The translations under genes and the position numbers were made by a program. The notes under the pieces were generated by a model. That model did no database searches, was not told the DNA's origin, and was given only the letters and a program-made list of their open reading frames with translations. A DNA stretch of 64,000 nt from Toxoplasma gondii ME49 (Eukaryota; Apicomplexa; Conoidasida; Eucoccidiorida; Sarcocystidae), in contig NC_031467.1 in the NCBI RefSeq assembly GCF_000006565.2, forward strand, positions 682,001 to 746,000, in the 5' to 3' direction. Shown here in pieces: positions 59,461 to 64,000 of the stretch (position 1 is its first letter; every line of letters starts with the position of its first letter).

Positions 59461-62400
59461 GTCGATGCCAGTGAACTGCCGCTCGGCAGGAGCTTGTTGC
59501 GCCTAGGGCATGGTCTCTAGGAAGTAAAACTGTCACTAAGTGATATAAATAGTGACGTTCTGCTCGCGTGCAACCGGGACCGGAATCCCATGCCTAAAAA
59601 GCGGCGACTGGAGTCCACCAGGTGCGATAGCGCCGCCGCGAAAGCTGCCGAGACTGATTTGACGAGTTGGCTGCGTATATTTTAGAGACCTTCTCTGCCG
59701 CGAAGGTCTAAGAGACTCACCACGGTAAAACAAAGTCCTTGAGAAGCTGGTGACATCCAACTTCTGCCTTGCTGGTACAATGGGGTGCCTCTGGAGAACT
59801 AGGCTCGGTGCGTGCAGAGGAAGACACTGGGGCGGGGCGACGGATGTGTCCCTTCCGAGGTGTTGCACGACACTGTGGTGTCAAAGAATTCAGAAACCGA
59901 TCAGGAAAGTTCCGCTACTAGGAAAAAAAGATTAAAACAACCCGTATCAGGAACTAAAAGGGTGTCACAGTAGAGTGTAAAAGAAATGCGAGGTGAAGAA
60001 CAAGAGAAATCGAAAAACGACAAGACACAGAGCAGAGCCCGCCTAGAGACCCCTAGTTAGTCAACAGGCAGCACTCCTCGCCAGTGACACCAAACGCGCA
60101 CCGCCAGCTCGAAATTGAGAAAAAGAATGCATCGCATTTGTCGCATGTGTGTTGGCCCGTAGGACGCGTTTCGCGAAGTGGAAAGAGTTCATAGTGGCTG
60201 TTGTTGGAGCTACTTTGAGAGCCCGTTTTCGTAGACACTAAGTACGGGTACCAAGCCGGTCTGCCGAGTAATACAAATATGCGACAGCTACCGTGGAGAG
60301 GACCCTGAAAGCGGCATGTCAACAGGCGCTGAGGAGCACCACCCCGGTGTTGGTCGAGCACAAAATCAACTACGAATGACGTTAAAGAGCTCATTCGTCT
60401 TTTCATGCCGGGTCAAATTGCGAAAAGCTTTCATCTGGCAACTTGTAGTGTGGCATCAACCAACAGTCTGGCCTGACGAAAACGAAAACTCCGAGCGTGT
60501 ACGTCACGCAGATACAGTACGCTGCGGCACGGAAAGTAGACGGGGAGTCGGGAACCATTGGTGATGCCGAAAAAGCCGAATATGTACCAGCCCTTTACTT
60601 GTTCCTCCTCCCACGCTGTGCTGCTTCATCCGCCGTCAATCTTCCGCTCAGTGGCTCCATATACGAGGACCATGTCCTTCCGCCCTCACCTAGCGGACAA
60701 ATCTTGGGATTAGCACGCCGTTTGTGGTAGGTGCTGGAATGATGCGATGACCCGGATAATCGCAGATTCTTCCTAGTTTTTTCTTGCGACTTACTCAAGC
60801 ACGTCCTCCTTGTTTTGTTAATAGGGTCAAGTTCTCGTTCAAATCACGCGAGTGTCGATCCGCCAGGCGGGAGTGTTTCTATAGAGCTTGTGCAGCACCG
60901 GACCTTGTGCCATCTCTGCTCTGCGGAGCAACGGTTTTCCTGCGAACTCTAGGTTTTACAGCATTCAGCACAGCAACTGCTATGTCATACTGGGAACGAT
61001 GGTTGCTCGTGACCTTGTCTACACCGGAGGAAAACTGACGAGGACAATCTTTCATCCCTCCTACAACGGTCGGTTGTTTTCCACAGTTTCCTCCGCACTT
61101 TGTCGTCGACAGGGCATGTTCAGTGGCACGGTCTCAAACGCATGTATCCCAGGCCATCGTTGCAGACGGAAAGTTGATATCCCACAACAAAACAGAACAC
61201 GCCAGCCTGACCCTTCTAGCTTTTCCCCAGTAACATCTGAGACTATGGCATTAGCGCGGGCCAATCTCCATTCTTTGACAGTCTCTCAAACTCCTCCCAC
61301 CGGGCAACTCGCCTGCGATGCTTTCGTGGACAATCAGAAAAGCAGATCTGCGAGGTGCTGATGAGGTGTATCATTAACAATGCAGTGTGGAAGTCGTGGT
61401 GCGTTTAATCATCCTTCTACGAGGTTGATTGCTGGGTCGTTTTTCTGGTACACGAAACAAAACACTCCGTCGCCCGAAACCGCACACGGTGATTTTGTTT
61501 GCAGGTCATAACTGGTGCAGTACAGGAGAATAAAACTGGAATGTACCGCGGCTTCCGTGAGATATAATACTGAAGTGACCCCTACACAACTGAGAGCGTC
61601 ACTGCATGTGCGTGTTTCACCTCGTCCTTCAAGAACACTGTAATGAGCCCTAAAACTGTCTACCGAGGTGTCTTCAGTGCAAGCACCACAATAGTATTTG
61701 GAGAGAGAAACACGCAGTTCCACAGAAACGCTGGCTCTCTCGTCACTGTGACGGTGCTGTACGCAGCTTCTGAGACTCACCACAGAAACGTGTTTTAGTG
61801 CAAAAGAGGTCAGCTGAGCGCACAGGGCGCCGCTAGCGCAGCACCGGTCGAAATAAACTATACAACCCGATAATAAGCGAAAAAACAAGGTTGGAGTGAT
61901 GTTCAAGGCCAACATTTCATCACACATCAGGTAATGGTTGCCGACAAGCAACAGTCACAGCCTCGAGTCCTTCCGAGGCAAGGGCAAATTGTTACAAGCC
62001 TGCAGCGGCTCTCTCGTCCTTCAGTCTGGTGACCACGAAGATGGGACGTGTTCTTCGGTCAATCCCATTAACCAAACATGAATTTACTCGCTAACTTAAA
62101 AATGTCTTCACAGTAATACCTAACGAGTAAACCGAAAGAAGACTCGATCCCCGGCGTGCACCGGTCACTTGTCTAACAGCGACCCGTGAGTATTAGTTCC
62201 AACAAGAAAAAGACCATCCACATAAATATCGTTCCGTGACTCAGAGCGAACGCATGAATGCCTCTATGACGGTACCAAAGGTGCCGTAGAGCAAGCTTAT
62301 TCCTCGACACTTGAGAAGGGGATACCTAGGAAGTGTCTGCACATCTTTTCTTGAACATGTGCATCCGGGTTCGGTCACCTCATCTGGCTGTGATCATAGA

Positions 62401-63335
62401 CAGATAGTGAAGTGGTGCCCTGCCAATCGACTGACTACTCTGCCTGTGGATTTCTAGAGATAATCCAAGCCGGCTGGCTGCGCAGGGTATCCAGTTCTCG
62501 AAGTTTGCTTTTTTAGCCAGCCAGCGCATGCTCCCTGCGCGCTGCATGCAGATGCTGCTATGTTGTCTGGTGTGCTGAGTGAAAGCCTTGCAACCAGCTA
62601 ACGGAGTAAGTCTTTTTCGCGGTCCGGTTGTCGCCAGTTATTCTCGCGAATGTATTTCGTGTGTTTCATCTGGAATCTGCAGAAACTAACCGCTTTGGTT
62701 TGTCCTTCTCGCCGAGTTTGGGTGTCCGTGTGTAGCATAGAAGCGCTGGAGGCAACAGGGTCCCAACACCCCAAGCGGCGATGTGTGTGTTTGTGTCGGA
62801 GGAACAGCGTACGCATTTCACAAAAAAGCTGGCTTTTCTGCATGCCTCTCCGTGTTTCATTGCTGCCAGTTAAGTTCCGCGGGCCTTTTGATCAACAAGA
62901 GCCTGAGGGGCTCTCCCTCACACTATTGGGTGCTCTCGTCGTTCCTGTCTCGTGTTCCTCACCTCCCAGAGGCCGAGGGCTCTCTGCCGTAAACCGCCCA
63001 TCTCCTCCATCTTGCGGTGTCTCTGACTCCATCGTGTTTTCCTTTGCTCCTCTCCATTTCCTCCACTTCCCTGCACTCCATCATTCACAGTTTCGCGGTC
63101 GTTCTGTAGTCCGCGCATCGGCAGAACCACGGCACAGCTTCTGTCGCTCCTTGCGAATCGTCTCTGCCTTTCGTTTCCTCCCTTCATCCTCCTCGCCGGC
63201 TCACGGAGAGACTCTTATTTGGGCGAAGAAGCCTCTCTGAAGATACAGAGCAACTAGTATTTCTCTCCCATTCGTTTCGATGCTCGGCAGCCCGCGGCTT
63301 CTTTGAGAACAAACCCTTTCGGCGTCTTTTCCGGC
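59461..63335. other. Probable divergent promoter region
   Basis: Lies between the start codons of the minus-strand RON2-like gene (59460) and the plus-strand SEC12-like gene (63336). Frames such as 61951-61409 (-) and 60888-61361 (+) are long but have no recognisable domain or splice support, and I treat them as chance. Pyrimidine-rich sequence typical of the first 9 kb returns from about 62.6 kb. Confidence 0.45.
62525..62550. promoter_or_regulatory. GCATGC / TGCATGCA motif pair
   Basis: GCATGC at 62526-62531 and TGCATGCA at 62543-62550, about 0.8 kb upstream of the SEC12-like ATG. TGCATGC is a known AP2-type regulatory element of coccidian promoters. Occurrence upstream of a start is suggestive only, because the motif is common in this genome. 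Confidence 0.3.
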
Positions 63336-63993
63336 ATGGCGACTATCTCCTACGTGGAATATCCCATTTACTCTGTAAGGCGTTCCTTCACGCTCGACTT
63401 TTGAAGCAATAACCAACAGAGGAGCGCGGCGCAAGTGAAAGTCTCGTTTTTTCTCGTCCACCTTGGATTTCTGCCGGTTGCGTTCCTCCCGCCTCTCCAC
63501 TGGACGCGTGGAGAGAAGAGTGGCGCCTTCTTGAAAGCGAAGAGAGCGAGTCATACATACGTTGGACCACTGGCTCGGAACTTCAAGGTGCATTTATTCA
63601 AAGCTACGCAGTTTGCTGGAAAGTGCCTTGCGTTCCATCCGCAGCCATCAGGGGAGGATCAGAGGGAAACGGATTGCCTTCGAATGCGCAGGCACAGATG
63701 CATTACTGCAAACAGAGAAGAGTACGAGAGAGACCATGTTCCACTTTGCCTGCCCTATCTGGCCTTTCCTTTCTTCACTTTGTCTCCTCTCACATCGGTC
63801 CTGAAGAGAATCGAGTCGCGAACTGCCTGTTCGCCAGATTTTCTTCGTTCTCGTCTCCGCCAATTCTCTTTCTGCCGCTATCTTTTTCTGTGTATCTCTC
63901 GTTTTCTTCTGCTCGCAGATTGCCACAGATGGAGAAATCGTGGCGACGTCGGGAGGCGGGGGCGGGTCGGACTATGGAATCGAAGATCAGCTT
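63336..63993 (+). CDS. SEC12/PREB-like WD40 guanine nucleotide exchange factor, first two exons
   Basis: Likely the ER-membrane exchange factor that loads the small GTPase Sar1 with GTP to start COPII coat assembly. Exon 1 is 63336-63374 (ATG in a GGCATGG context), and a GTAAGG donor follows. Exon 2 is 63919-63993, ending before GTAAGTG. The phase-0 join gives 38 residues: 'MATISYVEYPIYS', then 'IATDGEIVATSGGGGGSDYG'. This matches the first blade of SEC12/PREB, where a short strand ending in 'YPLY' is followed by a hydrophobic strand and a poly-Gly K-loop (GGGG) that binds potassium and contacts Sar1. The gene runs off the window, so the WD40 body and the expected C-terminal membrane anchor are not visible. 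Other WD40 proteins cannot be excluded from 38 residues. Confidence 0.6.
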
Positions 63994-64000
63994 GTAAGTG

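Noticed and set aside
60888..61361. 157-codon plus-strand open frame
   Set aside because: No recognisable motif, and overlapping frames are equally open. It lies in the presumed promoter region.
61409..61951. 180-codon minus-strand open frame between divergent genes
   Set aside because: Cys/Ser/Val-rich, no domain, no intron signals in a genome where genes are heavily interrupted. Probably chance.
1..64000. tRNA, rRNA, CRISPR arrays, transposon ends, operons
   Set aside because: Looked for cloverleaf-like or long inverted/direct repeats and bacterial-style gene packing and found none. The sequence is eukaryotic nuclear DNA.

Overview
The window is nuclear DNA from an intron-rich, GC-balanced eukaryote. 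It is most likely a coccidian apicomplexan, Toxoplasma gondii or a very close relative. The signs are short exons (often 60-150 nt) with GT-AG introns of a few hundred nt, long TA microsatellites, TGCATGC motifs, polypurine/polypyrimidine intron filler, a nuclear gene carrying the N-terminal half of cytochrome c oxidase subunit II, and a G6PDH with an N-terminal signal sequence. From memory of the T. gondii chromosome Ia gene order (G6PDH near a RON2-like gene) I suspect that locus, but the sequence alone does not prove it.

Layout. 1-4.4 kb: no gene I can assign, only TA repeats and purine/pyrimidine tracts. About 5.0-14.0 kb (+): enoyl-CoA hydratase/HIBCH-family gene with at least 14 exons. 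16.2-23.1 kb (+): complete 15-exon glucose-6-phosphate dehydrogenase; every splice phase agrees and gives 579 aa. 24.9-34.4 kb (-): coiled-coil gene with about 19 exons, convergent with G6PDH. 36.8-38.6 kb (-): intronless 603-aa protein with a MetAP1-type C6H2 zinc finger, one membrane segment and a coiled coil. 38.6-46.7 kb: mostly unresolved, but it holds the 5' exons of a COX2A-like gene (-) at 44.9-44.1 kb. 46.7-59.5 kb (-): large many-exon gene for a signal-peptide-bearing, multi-membrane-segment protein, a candidate RON2-like rhoptry neck protein. 59.5-63.3 kb: probable divergent promoter region. 63.3 kb to the end (+): first two exons of a SEC12/PREB-like Arf-family (Sar1) exchange factor, cut by the window edge.

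The genes do not form one pathway. Two products are probably mitochondrial (HIBCH/mS47-like, COX2A), two probably enter or serve the secretory route (G6PDH with signal sequence, SEC12-like), one is a candidate invasion-organelle protein, and two are structural or unknown. The most interesting points are the loss of the catalytic glutamate in the HIBCH-like protein, the symmetric phase-0 exon architecture of the coiled-coil gene, the zinc finger fused to a membrane protein, a noncanonical splice choice forced in G6PDH, and an abrupt change of noncoding sequence style near 8.3-9 kb and again near 62.5 kb. Exon boundaries were read by eye from splice signals and phase. Most are expected to be within a base or two, except where I say otherwise.
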